From Clostridium polyendosporum (GTDB taxonomy: Bacteria; Bacillota; Clostridia; Clostridiales; Clostridiaceae): a stretch of 64,000 nucleotides of DNA. Position numbers and translations under genes: made by a program. The stretch spans positions 5,073 to 69,072 of the forward strand of contig NZ_BOPZ01000016.1 in assembly GCF_018332455.1 (NCBI RefSeq), given 5' to 3'. Below are positions 18,327-28,359 of this stretch, one piece after another (positions within the stretch are counted from its first letter, which is position 1; each line of letters opens with the position of its first letter). The notes beneath the pieces were generated by a model. It had not been told where the DNA came from. It ran no database searches and saw only the letters and a program-made list of their open reading frames with translations.

Positions 18327-18572
18327 GTGATTCTTTTATCAATTTAAAAGGAAACATAGGATAATTGTTCCCGAATTAGATAAATTATTTTGATTTCTAT
18401 TTCTCACTTTAGGATTTTTTTTAATTATTCTATATCCTTGTGACATCACAAAAGGAATACTATGTAAATTAATCATTCTTTATATAAGCTCATTGATATA
18501 ACTTTAAATAAAAATATATACTGTGTTATCTTACATTAATTTATGTAAAAATAAGCTCCTATCAATAAAAAG

Positions 18573-18594
18573 AAGCAGCTCTAGAGGCTGCTTT
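18573..18594 (-). terminator. lgt terminator
   Basis: AAGCAGC / GCTGCTT stem followed by CTTTTTATTG on the minus strand, a few bases past the lgt stop. Confidence 0.8.
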
Positions 18595-18597
18595 AAA

Positions 18598-19374
18598 TCA
18601 TACAAATATACCATTTTTTCTTTTTGCTATCATTAATATAAATATTAACCCTAAAATTATACCAGCAATGCTTACAAGCTGAGCTGTTCTTAAACCCATA
18701 AAATATAAGCTATCTGTTCTTAAGCCTTCTATAAAGAATCTTCCTATTGAATATAAAATCATATAACTAGATATAACAATTCCTTTACTCTTTTCTTTTC
18801 TTTTGTGTAGAATTAATATAAGTATCAAACATATTATTAGGTTCCAAATAGATTCATATAGAAAAGTTGGATGATAATACGTGCCATCTATATACATTCC
18901 CTTTTGTATAAAATCAGGAAATCTACTTATAAAATCATAAGATACCTTACCACCATGAGCTTCTTGATTGAAAAAGTTTCCCCATCGTCCTATAGCCTGA
19001 GCCAATATTATGGAAGGTGCAGCTATATCCACATACTGTAGAAAATCCATCTTCTTACTTTTAGTGTATATGTAGGCTGCTAGAAATGCAAAAATTATCC
19101 CTCCATGAATCGCCAATCCACCCTGCCTTATGTTAATTATCTCCAAAAGGTTATTCTTGTAGTAATCAAATTCAAAAACTACATAGTATAATCTTGCACC
19201 TATTATAGCTATTGGAAAAGCTATAATAAAAATATCTATAAAATTATCGAAGCTTATCCGTTTTCTGCTACAATTCCAATAAGCTAAAACTAAAGCAGCT
19301 AAAACTCCCAAAGATATCATAATTCCATACCATCTTATATCATAACCAAAAATACTAAATGCCACTTGATTCAA
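18598..19374 (-). CDS. lgt: Prolipoprotein diacylglyceryl transferase
   Basis: Transfers diacylglycerol from phosphatidylglycerol to the lipobox cysteine of prolipoproteins. A 258-aa protein with about seven membrane segments. It carries the Lgt signature region ([17 protein letters not shown]), HGG in the second loop ([11 protein letters not shown]) and [10 protein letters not shown] near the end. The lipoprotein at 41826 would be a substrate. Confidence 0.95.
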   Translation of the reverse strand: MNQVAFSIFGYDIRWYGIMISLGVLAALVLAYWNCSRKRISFDNFIDIFIIAFPIAIIGARLYYVVFEFDYYKNNLLEIINIRQGGLAIHGGIIFAFLAAYIYTKSKKMDFLQYVDIAAPSIILAQAIGRWGNFFNQEAHGGKVSYDFISRFPDFIQKGMYIDGTYYHPTFLYESIWNLIICLILILILHKRKEKSKGIVISSYMILYSIGRFFIEGLRTDSLYFMGLRTAQLVSIAGIILGLIFILMIAKRKNGIFV

Positions 19375-19565
19375 ATACTTCTCCCCCTTTAGTTTTATTT
19401 AAATTATTATACATTAGATATGTGTAATTTTATTGATAAATATGTGAACTCTTATTAACACTTCTACAGTTATTATAAAACATAATTTCCCACAAAAACA
19501 AACTGAATTTTTAATAAAATACAGAATTATTTGTCTTTAATTATAAAATAAATTATTAATTTTAA

Positions 19566-19602
19566 AAAGCATACCTTGATAATCTATCAAAAAGATATGC
19601 CT
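19566..19602 (-). terminator. Terminator of the CobW/permease operon
   Basis: AGGCATATC / GGTATGCTT-type long imperfect stem with a T-run on the minus strand, 50 bases past the TIGR03943 gene. Confidence 0.75.
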
Positions 19603-19649
19603 TAAAACAAAATATATATTTTTTATTATTATTTGATAATATATTAATA

Positions 19650-20393
19650 TCATTCTTGATAAATATATAGATTATTAGGTTTATCCATCTTCTTTAAGGA
19701 AGCTACATCAATTTTAGGCACTTCAACTATCTTCCTATCCTCTAAAACTTTAGTTTTTCCTATAGTTCCTCTCAGTTGAACCCACTGTTCATTAAGATTT
19801 ACTTCTAAATTTCCACTACATTTTATACCTATAACTTGAGCGTCAGCAGCGCAACAGCTCATAACCATTCTAGCAATTATAAATTCATCTTTTTTCATAG
19901 ATGGAGTTTTATAAACCATACCTTCTACTATAACTTCTCTTCCTATAAAACCGCTTAGATTCTTTTCTATATCTTCAAGATAGCAGTAGAAATTTTCCTC
20001 TCTTAGTTCTATTACCCCTTGAGGAATTTTCTCATTATGATGATGTTTATCACCAATATCTTTCCAATAACTTTTTGTAGATAACTTAATACCCTTAGAT
20101 GCAATATTGCTTGCACTAATATCTTCTCTACTCACAGTTCCAATCATAATAAGTGCACCCAAAAATACTATAATCCCTTTTTTTATTCCTCCCCTATCAG
20201 GTATAGTAAATATCATTGGAACTTGAGCAAGAGATAGCAACACCAATACTACAATAGAAAATATAAGATATTTTGTCATCTTAGGGTGAATCAAATTAAA
20301 AATAATAGAAGTTTTTAAAAGATAAAAAATGGTTAATGCCATAAGCAATAGAAACAAAAGCCACAGGAACTCATTTAAATTAAATTTTCTCAT
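19650..20393 (-). CDS. TIGR03943 family putative permease subunit (YcgQ-like)
   Basis: 247 aa with two to four N-terminal membrane segments, then a soluble C-terminal half rich in strands (EVIVEGMVYKTP, MVMSCCAADAQVIGI, WVQLRGTIGK). The CCAAD motif is characteristic. It is encoded 14 bases after the permease gene, its usual partner. The pair is widely co-located with CobW-type GTPases and is thought to be metal-linked, but the transported substrate is unknown. Confidence 0.85.
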   Translation of the reverse strand: MRKFNLNEFLWLLFLLLMALTIFYLLKTSIIFNLIHPKMTKYLIFSIVVLVLLSLAQVPMIFTIPDRGGIKKGIIVFLGALIMIGTVSREDISASNIASKGIKLSTKSYWKDIGDKHHHNEKIPQGVIELREENFYCYLEDIEKNLSGFIGREVIVEGMVYKTPSMKKDEFIIARMVMSCCAADAQVIGIKCSGNLEVNLNEQWVQLRGTIGKTKVLEDRKIVEVPKIDVASLKKMDKPNNLYIYQE

Positions 20394-20407
20394 GCTACAT
20401 CACCTCT

Positions 20408-21310
20408 CTATATGATTACACAACAAGCTATAAAACAAAGAGAAAAAATGCAGAATATAAGCTTAACTACAAAACTCTTTTTAAAAGCAGAAAAAAGCAT
20501 AGCTGCATTTTTAACATCAACCATTGGTCCTAAAAGTAAAAATGCCATAACTGGTCCCAAATTTAAGCTTCCAAGAAAAGTACTTGCTATAAAAGCATCC
20601 GCCTCTGAACAAAGTGATATAAGAAATGCAAACATCATCATTATCCATATTGATAAAACAGTATTGCTTCCAAGAGCTAGTAACTTGTCCCTTGGAATAA
20701 CAACTTGAAAAAAAGAAGCCACTGCTGCTCCTATGATTAGAAATCTTCCGATTTCATAAAGCTCTTTAGAGGTATGATTTAATATAGAAAGATATTTTGA
20801 TTTTTTATTTAAGTATCCACTACAACCACAACTACAGCTGTCATTTACAAATAAAGAATTATTCTTTAATACACTTTCTGTACCATTTAATATATCTACT
20901 AAATATCCAACTACTACAGCAATTAGCAGTCCAAATAAAGCCCTGTAAGCTACTATTTTTCCACTTCCATTGAAAGCATAATATGTTGACATAAGGACTA
21001 CAGGGTTTATGATTGGGGCAGCAAGCATATAGGCTAAAGCTATATTTAGTGGTACACCTTTTCTTATAAGTCCTCTTGCAATAGGAACAGTAGCACATTC
21101 ACACACTGGAAAAATTAAACCTAAAAGTGCTGCTGCTACACCACCTAATAACTTATTATTAGGTGTAACCCTTTCTATCATTTCATTATTTAAAAAGGTC
21201 TGCATAAATGCAGAAACTAATGCTCCTATAAGGATAAAAGGAAGTGCTTCTAATATTATGCTTGAAAATATTAGAGAAAAACTTTCAAGAACTCCTACAA
21301 AGTTATCCAT
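20408..21310 (-). CDS. Permease, DUF318/UPF0718 family (YcgR-like)
   Basis: 300 aa with eight to ten hydrophobic segments. It contains the family's paired motifs FPVCECATVPIARGLIRKGVP and LCSEADAFIASTF, whose cysteines and acidic residues suggest a metal path. A cysteine cluster (DSCSCGCSGYL) lies in the central cytoplasmic loop. It is the middle gene of an operon with two CobW-type GTPases upstream and the YcgQ-like gene downstream. I infer a role in metal homeostasis. Confidence 0.87.
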   Translation of the reverse strand: MDNFVGVLESFSLIFSSIILEALPFILIGALVSAFMQTFLNNEMIERVTPNNKLLGGVAAALLGLIFPVCECATVPIARGLIRKGVPLNIALAYMLAAPIINPVVLMSTYYAFNGSGKIVAYRALFGLLIAVVVGYLVDILNGTESVLKNNSLFVNDSCSCGCSGYLNKKSKYLSILNHTSKELYEIGRFLIIGAAVASFFQVVIPRDKLLALGSNTVLSIWIMMMFAFLISLCSEADAFIASTFLGSLNLGPVMAFLLLGPMVDVKNAAMLFSAFKKSFVVKLIFCIFSLCFIACCVII

Positions 21311-21322
21311 ATAGTCCTCTCC

Positions 21323-21922
21323 TTAGATTTTCTTTTTAATTATTGAACAATTTTTTAAACTATCTATCATAGTATAGGTAAAGTCAGATTTTAAAATATT
21401 AGCATGAAAATTGAGTTCTTTGATCTTATCAATAATGTCTTTTGCAATAGCTTCACTAATTTTAGAACAGTTGCTTACTATTATTAAGTCTGCTGCCTGT
21501 ATATTGGGAAGGATTAAAGAAGCCATATTTTTAAAAAACATGTTAAATGTACATCCATCAATTATCGTGATTATTGCAGTTACTTTAACATATTTTTTAA
21601 TTTGTTTTGAATTTAAAAACAAAAGTAACTTATCTAAGCTACAAACTCCATTACTCTCAATTATTAACCTATTAGGAGCATAAAACTTTACTGCCCTAAG
21701 AAATTCATTCTCTTTAAGTTCATAGTTGCTTGCGAATTGTTTTACTACAATATTCTTATCACTTGTAAGCTCTTCACTTATGATACCCTTTCCTTTCTCA
21801 CACTGAAATATTATAATTTCTTCATTCTTTTTTTTCGATATCTTTAAAAAAGAATTTATAAAAGAAGTTTTTCCCGATCCTAGAAAACCTGTAACAATTT
21901 CTACCCCTGTCCTCCTAAACAT
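21323..21922 (-). CDS. Short CobW-like GTPase without the CxCC motif
   Basis: 199 aa. The P-loop GFLGSGKTSFINSF is at the N-terminus and EIIIFQCEKGKG occupies the switch region, but the family's metal-binding CxCC is absent, as is the C-terminal CobW domain. The residues where GTP-base recognition is expected (IIVSNCSKI) are also altered. It starts 97 bases after the full-length paralogue at 22020 and is 12 bases from the permease gene. It is either a reduced accessory GTPase or a decaying duplicate; the intact frame favours the former. Confidence 0.75.
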   Translation of the reverse strand: MFRRTGVEIVTGFLGSGKTSFINSFLKISKKKNEEIIIFQCEKGKGIISEELTSDKNIVVKQFASNYELKENEFLRAVKFYAPNRLIIESNGVCSLDKLLLFLNSKQIKKYVKVTAIITIIDGCTFNMFFKNMASLILPNIQAADLIIVSNCSKISEAIAKDIIDKIKELNFHANILKSDFTYTMIDSLKNCSIIKKKI

Positions 21923-22019
21923 AAATCCCCCTAGAACACTGCTTATTCATTACTATTACTTAAACAACAATCTACTTATTGTATGACTTCATAAAAATGA
22001 TAACTATATAATATTACCT

Positions 22020-22982
22020 TTAACCTAAGAATAGCCTTTTTATTTCCTCTTTTCTAAGCTTACTTCCTATAACACAGAGTCTTCCCGTATAATCCGACGA
22101 TATAGGTTTTATTTGAATTTCATTAGGTACATAATCAAATTGAACCCATCCTTCATTCTTTACTTCTATAATTCCCTTCGCCCTTACTATAAGACCATAT
22201 TTTTCTTCATCTTTTAAGTTATCCAATATGATTTGTAAATCTTTTTTCATAAATATCTTAGGGGTTTCTGCTCCCCAAGTATCAAAAATATCTGATGCAA
22301 GTTTACTTGAATCTCTAGATTGAGATCTTATTACATGTGTTGTATTAAGAGATTTTCTTACAAGGTTTACTTCCTTTAAAATATCCTCAAATCTATTTTC
22401 TCCAACTTCTAAAATTCTTTTTGAAGTTAACTTATCCCAGGGAGTTGTTATTATAGAACAGCACGGATTTATCTTTCTTATAGCCATAGCCGCATAAGTA
22501 ACTTGTCTTTCAGAAGCGAGTTGTGTTCTACTTAATACTATAGTTCTTGCATTAGCTATCTGATTAGTGTAAAAATCACCAAAGTTTGTTATATATGCGT
22601 CAAAATTTTGAATATCTATCACTACAACTTGAAGATTTACCTTTAGATTTTTTATACAATCCACTGCTCTTACAGAGCTTATTACCTGAGATAATTTTGC
22701 TACTCCTGAAGGTTCTATTATAATTCTGCCTGGATTATACTTTTTTACTATATCCTCTATAGCAGTCCTGAAATCTCCTACAATAGTACAACAAATACAT
22801 CCAGAAGTTATCTCCTTTACTTCTAGATTTTCTCTTCTCAATAAGTTTCCATCTATACCGACTTCTCCGTATTCATTTTCAATAATTACAATCTTTTCTT
22901 TATTAAGTTCTTCTTTTATAAGTTTTTGAATCAATGTAGTCTTTCCTGCTCCAAGAAAACCAGAAATTATATCAATTTTCAT
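22020..22982 (-). CDS. CobW/COG0523 family metal-chaperone GTPase
   Basis: 320 aa. It has Walker A GFLGAGKTT at 8-16, the metal-binding GCICC motif (CxCC) at about 61-65, the ENEYGEVGIDG switch, EPSGVAKL (Walker B region), and the C-terminal CobW domain (GLIVRAKGIIEV..WVQFDYVP). Family members insert or deliver zinc, cobalt or other metals. It is the first gene of a four-gene operon with a permease pair. No clear Zur-type box was seen upstream, so the metal remains open. Confidence 0.9.
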   Translation of the reverse strand: MKIDIISGFLGAGKTTLIQKLIKEELNKEKIVIIENEYGEVGIDGNLLRRENLEVKEITSGCICCTIVGDFRTAIEDIVKKYNPGRIIIEPSGVAKLSQVISSVRAVDCIKNLKVNLQVVVIDIQNFDAYITNFGDFYTNQIANARTIVLSRTQLASERQVTYAAMAIRKINPCCSIITTPWDKLTSKRILEVGENRFEDILKEVNLVRKSLNTTHVIRSQSRDSSKLASDIFDTWGAETPKIFMKKDLQIILDNLKDEEKYGLIVRAKGIIEVKNEGWVQFDYVPNEIQIKPISSDYTGRLCVIGSKLRKEEIKRLFLG

Positions 22983-23070
22983 TTAAAATTCCTCCTTAAT
23001 TATAGAGCTACGAAATTGTGTTTTTTATCTTTAGTAATTATATTCACTTAAATTTAGGATTAATACTAAA

Positions 23071-23140
23071 TAAAATTTAATAGGCATCGAGCCTATTAAA
23101 TTTGAGCTAATTTACTTTGTGAAATTAGCTCAAATAAGTT
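23071..23140 (+). repeat. Dispersed element, well-preserved copy
   Basis: AAATTTAATAGG / CCTATTAAATTT first hairpin, linker GAGCTAATTT, second palindrome TTTACTTTGTGAAA and tail TTAGCTCAAATAAG. It is plus-oriented, with no plus gene upstream, so it is another exception to the 3'-end rule. Confidence 0.8.
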
Positions 23141-23234
23141 GTTTTACACTACTTATTTGTAATAGATACAGATAGGATGTGCCTAATTGAAGATAAATTG
23201 TATAATATAAAATTGTTTGTCTTTAATAAAAAAA

Positions 23235-23269
23235 TACAGTGATAATAGATAATTTCTAAAACCACTGTA
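23235..23269 (-). terminator. Terminator of the KimA-like gene
   Basis: TACAGTG / CACTGTA stem with a long loop, followed by TTTTTTT on the minus strand. Confidence 0.8.
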
Positions 23270-23332
23270 AAACAAACACAAATTGTAAACATAAATTTAT
23301 CATCAACTTACCTTTGAAATCCTAATATATTA

Positions 23333-25192
23333 CTACTCCTCATCATCTTCTATTACAAAAGGAACTGAAATAACAGATATATTCTTACTTTTAATAAGGG
23401 TACTTCTTATAAAAAATGCGGTTTGATTATGTAATATATTTCCCCACCAATGTCCAACAACAAATTGAGGTATGACAACTGTGACTATGTCGTGCTCTTT
23501 AGTAGGAAATTCTTTTGATTCAATATAACTTAATAAAGGTTCAACAATTTCTCTATATTCTGATTTTGTAACTATTAAAGGTATATCCATTTTATACTTT
23601 TTCCATTTCTCTTCTAAAACCTTTGTTTCTTCATCACTGACAGAAACATGAAAAGCCGTTATATCATTAGAAAGACATTTTGCATAATTTATAGCCTTTA
23701 TAACAGATTCATTTAAACCTGCAATAGGTATTATAAATCTCCTAATGGTATCACAATCAAACTTAGGAAAATAATTGTTCTCAAGACTTAATTGCTTAGC
23801 TACTTTTCTATAATGTCTATTTATCCATTTCATTACTGTTATAAGTAATGGTAACAAAACAAATATAAGCCAAGCACCATGGGTAAACTTATTGATTGCT
23901 ATTATAATTGCTGTTATAAAAGTTATTAAAGCACCAAATCCATTTATTGAAGCTCTTATAATCCAACCGGTAACTTTACTTCTACTTCTGTACCACTTTA
24001 CAACCATACCTGTTTGAGAAAGGGTAAAAGATATAAACACCCCAACTGCATAAAGAGGTAATAAGAAGTGATTCTCTCCTCTAAACAGTATTACCAAAGT
24101 AGCTGCTGCTACAGAAAGAGCAATTATTCCATTGGAATAACTGAGTCTATCTCCTCTTTTACCAAGTTGCCTTGGAGCATATCCGTCTCTAGCTATGAAT
24201 GAAAGTAGAAGAGGTAAATCTGAAAATGCGGTATTTGCCGCCATTATCAAAATAAGAGTGGTAGCCAATTGCATTAAGTAAAATAGTATCCCTCCCTTGC
24301 CAAAAACCTGCTCAGCAATTTGAGATATAACAGTCTTATCTAGACTTGGTACAGCGTGATAAATTGTTGAAAGATAAGAGACCCCCCCAAATATAACTAC
24401 AATTATTAAAAACAATAATGATAATACGGTTTTGGCACTTTTTGTAGCAGGTTCCTTAAAGTTTGGAACTCCATCACTTACTGCTTCTATACCAGTAAGT
24501 GCTGTACAACCTGATGAGAAAGCTCTTAATAGTAAAAGTATTGAAACATCAGTCATACTACTAGATACTCCCGTTACTGGTGGAGATACATATCCAAATA
24601 CATAAAACTTTATTAATCCATAAACTATCATAAGTAAACACATAAATAGAAAAAAATAAGTTGGCACACTAAAGATTTTTGCTGATTCACTAATACCTCT
24701 TAAATTCCCTATAGCCATAAGCAATACTATAAGAAGTGTTATTGTAATCTTAAATGGCAGCAATGCCGGAAAAGCTGAAGTTATAGCAGCTACCCCTGCT
24801 GTGGCACTTACTGCTACTGTTAGAATGTAATCTATTGTTAAGGATGCTGCTGCAATAAGACTTGGTGTTGTTCCTAAGTTATCCTTGGAAACTATATAAG
24901 ATCCTCCTCCCCTAGGATAACTTTCTATAGTCTGTCGATATGAAAAAATTAAAATACTCAAAAGCACTACTATAGAAATAGTTACATAAAAAAGATATCT
25001 ATATGATAATAATCCTATTGCAGGTATTAAGACCCACAGTATTTCTTCACCAGCATAAGCTACAGATGAAATTGCATCACTCGATAATATAGGAAGACCC
25101 TTAAAAACACTATATTTTTCATGATGAATTTGTGAAGTCTTCAAAGGTTCTCCAATTATATATTTTTTTATGTTTATTGGCACTTTCATCAC
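23333..25192 (-). CDS. APC-superfamily transporter, KimA (YdaO)-like potassium importer
   Basis: 619 aa with about twelve membrane segments and a cytoplasmic C-terminal domain (about 460-619) of universal-stress-like character. ILSSDAISSVAYAGEE, SYPRGGGSYIVSKDNLG and FSSGCTALTGIEAVSDGVPNFKEP are typical of the KimA/YdaO group rather than ordinary amino-acid permeases. KimA of Bacillus imports K+ with protons and is controlled by c-di-AMP. No ydaO-type riboswitch is visible in the 185 bases upstream, so any control here would be at the protein. Confidence 0.85.
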   Translation of the reverse strand: MMKVPINIKKYIIGEPLKTSQIHHEKYSVFKGLPILSSDAISSVAYAGEEILWVLIPAIGLLSYRYLFYVTISIVVLLSILIFSYRQTIESYPRGGGSYIVSKDNLGTTPSLIAAASLTIDYILTVAVSATAGVAAITSAFPALLPFKITITLLIVLLMAIGNLRGISESAKIFSVPTYFFLFMCLLMIVYGLIKFYVFGYVSPPVTGVSSSMTDVSILLLLRAFSSGCTALTGIEAVSDGVPNFKEPATKSAKTVLSLLFLIIVVIFGGVSYLSTIYHAVPSLDKTVISQIAEQVFGKGGILFYLMQLATTLILIMAANTAFSDLPLLLSFIARDGYAPRQLGKRGDRLSYSNGIIALSVAAATLVILFRGENHFLLPLYAVGVFISFTLSQTGMVVKWYRSRSKVTGWIIRASINGFGALITFITAIIIAINKFTHGAWLIFVLLPLLITVMKWINRHYRKVAKQLSLENNYFPKFDCDTIRRFIIPIAGLNESVIKAINYAKCLSNDITAFHVSVSDEETKVLEEKWKKYKMDIPLIVTKSEYREIVEPLLSYIESKEFPTKEHDIVTVVIPQFVVGHWWGNILHNQTAFFIRSTLIKSKNISVISVPFVIEDDEE

Positions 25193-25377
25193 CTCTTTCT
25201 TATTATAGTATTGCTATTTTTTTTAATTTAATAACTAGAAAACGTATTCTTTAATTGGCTTTAGCTCTTATTGACTTTAAAGCATTTTGACTTTGTAATA
25301 GCTTAGGAGTATGATTTAATTGTAACTTATACAATTAATTACAAATAATTACATTTAAGTAAAAAGGAGGCTTTTAA

Positions 25378-27057
25378 ATGAAACCAAAAATACTTCGTAT
25401 GTTACAACGAAAAGATTTGACTAAAGAACAAATAGTCAAAGATATTATTGCTGGTATCATAGTAGCAATAATAGCTCTACCTCTATCAATCGCTCTTGGA
25501 ATATCCTCAGGAGTATCACCAGAAAAGGGGCTTATCACCGCCATTATTGCAGGATTTTTCATATCCTTTCTTGGCGGAAGTAGAGTGCAAATAGGGGGAC
25601 CTACAGGTGCTTTTGTGGTGATAGTTTACGGAATAATTCAAAATTATGGCCTAGAAGGGTTAATCCTTGCAACCATAATGGCTGGTATAATTCTGGTTAT
25701 AATGGGATTTCTAAAACTTGGAAGCGTAATTAAATTTGTACCTCATCCAATAACAGTTGGTTTTACTAGCGGTATTGCAATTACCTTACTTTCAACTCAA
25801 ATAAAAGATCTTTTAGGATTAAAGATTAATAATGTTCCTGCTGAATTTTTTGAAAAGTGGCAAAGTTATTTAACTAATATACATAGCTTTAATCTTTCAA
25901 CTTTTTTAGTAGGCTTGGGTTCATTACTTATAATAGTCCTATGGCCTAGAATTAATAAAACTATTCCAGGTTCTCTGATAGCGCTTATAATCGCTACCTT
26001 AGCAGTGAAATTTTTAAATCTTCCTGTAGAAACCATAGGTAGTCGTTTTGGTGAGATATCCTCATCATTACCTGCTCCTAAACTAGAGATAGTAGATTTG
26101 AATACCATAAAGGAGCTTTTTAAACCTGCTATGACTATAGCAATTTTAGCAGCAATAGAATCTCTTCTTTCTGCAGTAGTAGCTGATGGGATGATCGGCG
26201 GAAAGCATGACTCTAATATGGAATTAGTAGCTCAAGGAGTTGCAAATATTACTTCTGGATTATTTGGAGGCATTCCAGCTACAGGTGCCATAGCAAGAAC
26301 TGCTGCCAATGTAAAAAATAATGGTAGAAGCCCTATCGCAGGTATGGTTCACGCTGTAACATTACTACTAATAATGATTGTATTAATGCCATTAGCAAAA
26401 CTTATTCCAATGACTTCATTAGCAGCTATATTAATTGTAGTTTCCTATAACATGGGAGAATGGAGCACTTTTAAATCCTTACTTAAAGCTCCAAAAAGCG
26501 ATGTAACAGTACTTATAACTACATTCCTTTTAACAGTTATTTTTGACTTAGTTGTTGCTATTGAGATAGGTATGATATTTGCAATGTGCTTATTTATGAA
26601 AAGAGTAGCGGATACAACAAAGATAAAAGGAATGATTAATGAAATTAGAAACTTAGAGGATAATGACTCCTCATTAAATCTAGATAATATTGATGATATG
26701 GTTTTAGTTTATGAAATAAATGGACCTTTTTTCTTCGGAATAGTTCATAAATTTATGGATGTTATGAATGAAATAAAACCTTCAGCAGAAGTTTTAGTTC
26801 TAGATATGAAAAATGCTAATGCATTAGATGCCTCAGCCATTGATGCATTAGAAAGATTATATCATCGTTGTGAAAATTATAAAATAAAGCTATTACTTGC
26901 CAACATTCAACCACAACCAAAGAAAGTACTTCAAAAAATGGGCTTTCTAAATCTTATAGGAAAAAATTCTATTTTTGATAGTAAAGAAGATGCTTTAGAA
27001 GCATCATTAAATATAGCAACGAACAAACCTCTTAATGGACAAACTGCGATTGCATAG
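25378..27057 (+). CDS. SulP family anion permease with STAS domain
   Basis: 559 aa with a transmembrane core of about twelve segments (LPLSIALGISSG, GGSRVQIGGPTGAF, GMIGGKHDSNMELVAQGVAN) and a cytoplasmic STAS domain from about residue 440 (DDMVLVYEINGPFFFG, then VLDMKNANALDASAIDAL). SulP members move sulfate, bicarbonate or dicarboxylates. The sequence alone does not decide which. AAAGGAGG precedes the ATG, and a bidirectional terminator follows. It diverges from the KimA-like gene with a 185-base shared promoter region. Confidence 0.93.
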   Translation: MKPKILRMLQRKDLTKEQIVKDIIAGIIVAIIALPLSIALGISSGVSPEKGLITAIIAGFFISFLGGSRVQIGGPTGAFVVIVYGIIQNYGLEGLILATIMAGIILVIMGFLKLGSVIKFVPHPITVGFTSGIAITLLSTQIKDLLGLKINNVPAEFFEKWQSYLTNIHSFNLSTFLVGLGSLLIIVLWPRINKTIPGSLIALIIATLAVKFLNLPVETIGSRFGEISSSLPAPKLEIVDLNTIKELFKPAMTIAILAAIESLLSAVVADGMIGGKHDSNMELVAQGVANITSGLFGGIPATGAIARTAANVKNNGRSPIAGMVHAVTLLLIMIVLMPLAKLIPMTSLAAILIVVSYNMGEWSTFKSLLKAPKSDVTVLITTFLLTVIFDLVVAIEIGMIFAMCLFMKRVADTTKIKGMINEIRNLEDNDSSLNLDNIDDMVLVYEINGPFFFGIVHKFMDVMNEIKPSAEVLVLDMKNANALDASAIDALERLYHRCENYKIKLLLANIQPQPKKVLQKMGFLNLIGKNSIFDSKEDALEASLNIATNKPLNGQTAIA

Positions 27058-27081
27058 TAAATAACCTAATATTATAAAAAG

Positions 27082-27139
27082 AAAAAACAGACTATATATA
27101 GATTTATGATTAATACTAATCTATATACGTCTGTTTTTT
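27082..27139. terminator. Bidirectional terminator sulP / tRNA-Ser
   Basis: AAAAACAGAC...GTCTGTTTTT with an inner TATATAGATT / AATCTATATA stem, between the converging SulP and tRNA-Ser genes. Confidence 0.85.
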
Positions 27140-27228
27140 TGGCGGAGAGAGCGGGATTTGAACCCGCGGTACCCAGAGAGTACACTTGTTTTCGAGACAA
27201 GCTCCTTCGGCCACTCGGACACCTCTCC
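27140..27228 (-). tRNA. tRNA-Ser(CGA)
   Basis: Long-variable-arm tRNA with acceptor GGAGAGG / TCTCTCC, anticodon loop CTCGAAA (anticodon CGA) and an encoded CCA. It reads UCG. Confidence 0.96.
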
Positions 27229-27240
27229 ATGTTAACTATT

Positions 27241-27654
27241 GATTTGCTACGTTAAGTAGTTTATCTAATAATAACTCTCCCAATATAGTGGCTTAATTAT
27301 TAATAGAATACATTCCACTAATATGCCTTATTTAAAATATAACATATATGATAATTGCAGTAAATATTTAGATATTTAAATTAAAAAATACTTAAATAAT
27401 ATAATGATCATATTATGTTATTACTGATTAAAAATTTAGTTTCAACTTATAATCTTATCATAAGATATAATTCTATACTATAAATATATAATTCTAATTC
27501 AATTATTTTTAGTAATTTACAATTATACTATTATATTTAACAAATTATTCAAAAATGCCATATAACTATTACTTTTTATTTTATTTCTTTCGTGATAAAA
27601 TGAAAATTATAACCAATAATTCATATGATTACAAAATTTAGTTAGGAGGATATT
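27241..27654. other. AT-rich intergenic region
   Basis: About 414 bases between tRNA-Ser and the DedA gene. It should hold the promoters of both. I see no gene, repeat or structured RNA in it. Confidence 0.5.
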
Positions 27655-28311
27655 ATGGATTTGATAACGAGCTTTATTGATATCATACTTCATTTAGATA
27701 AGTACATAGGTATTATAGTAGATAGTTATGGTACTTTAACTTACCTTTTGTTTTTCTTAATAATATTCTGTGAGACAGGGCTAGTTATAACTCCTTTTCT
27801 ACCAGGAGACTCTTTCCTTTTTGCTGCTGGAGCCTTTGCAGCTATTGGAGATTTAAACATAACTATTCTATTTATTCTACTTTATTCAGGAGCACTACTC
27901 GGAGATAATCTTAACTACTGGTTTGGAAGAAAGATAGGAGCTGGAGTTCTCCAAAAAGAGGACTTAAAATTTATAAAAAAAGAATATCTCTTAAAAGCAC
28001 ATAAATTTTATGAAAAACATGGTCCAACAGCTATAATCATAGCTAGATTTGCACCTATTATAAGAACTTTCTCACCATTCGTTGCGGGAATAAGCGAGAT
28101 GACATATTCTAAGTTCTTAAAATTTAGCATCCTCGGTGGAGGTCTTTGGGTTTCATTATTCTTACTTGGAGGCTACTTCTTTGGAAATATTCCTCTTATA
28201 AAACATAACTTTACTTTTGTTATCTTTGGAATAATAGGAATATCACTACTTCCTGTAATAATTAGCCTTTTCAAACAAAAAAATTCAACAAAAACTTTAA
28301 AAGAACAATAA
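27655..28311 (+). CDS. DedA family membrane protein
   Basis: 218 aa with the DedA pattern: GLVITPFLPGDSFLFAAGAFAA, then GDNLNYWFGRKIG and IIARFAPIIRTFSPFVAGISEM, whose Arg and Gly-rich loops are conserved. The family acts as undecaprenyl-phosphate or phospholipid flippases. TTAGGAGG lies before the ATG. A terminator follows directly. Confidence 0.93.
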   Translation: MDLITSFIDIILHLDKYIGIIVDSYGTLTYLLFFLIIFCETGLVITPFLPGDSFLFAAGAFAAIGDLNITILFILLYSGALLGDNLNYWFGRKIGAGVLQKEDLKFIKKEYLLKAHKFYEKHGPTAIIIARFAPIIRTFSPFVAGISEMTYSKFLKFSILGGGLWVSLFLLGGYFFGNIPLIKHNFTFVIFGIIGISLLPVIISLFKQKNSTKTLKEQ

Positions 28312-28322
28312 TTTATAGAAAT

Positions 28323-28359
28323 AAAAATTCAGTCCACACATAATGGGACTGAATTTTTT
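28323..28359 (+). terminator. dedA terminator
   Basis: AAAATTCAGTCC / GGGACTGAATTTT stem and T-run. Confidence 0.85.

Larger units (their letters stand above)
18227..18597. other. Intergenic region between lgt and tRNA-Ser
   Basis: Holds the tRNA-Ser promoter near 18300, a small hairpin (CCGTTACTAACGG, about 18255) in the tRNA leader, and the lgt terminator. I see no gene in the rest. Confidence 0.55.
22983..23332. other. Intergenic region with a dispersed element
   Basis: Holds a plus-strand copy of the dispersed element (23071-23140), an AATAAGT/ACTTATT hairpin immediately after it, and the kimA-like terminator (23235-23269). The CobW operon promoter must lie at the left end. No clear metal-regulator box is seen. 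Confidence 0.5.

Noticed and set aside
22983-23070. Zur-type operator upstream of the CobW operon
   Set aside because: No palindrome resembling AAATCGTAAT..ATTACGATTT was found; AT-rich matches are at chance level.
25193-25377. c-di-AMP (ydaO) riboswitch before the KimA-like gene
   Set aside because: The leader is short and AT-rich, without the conserved G-rich segments of that riboswitch.
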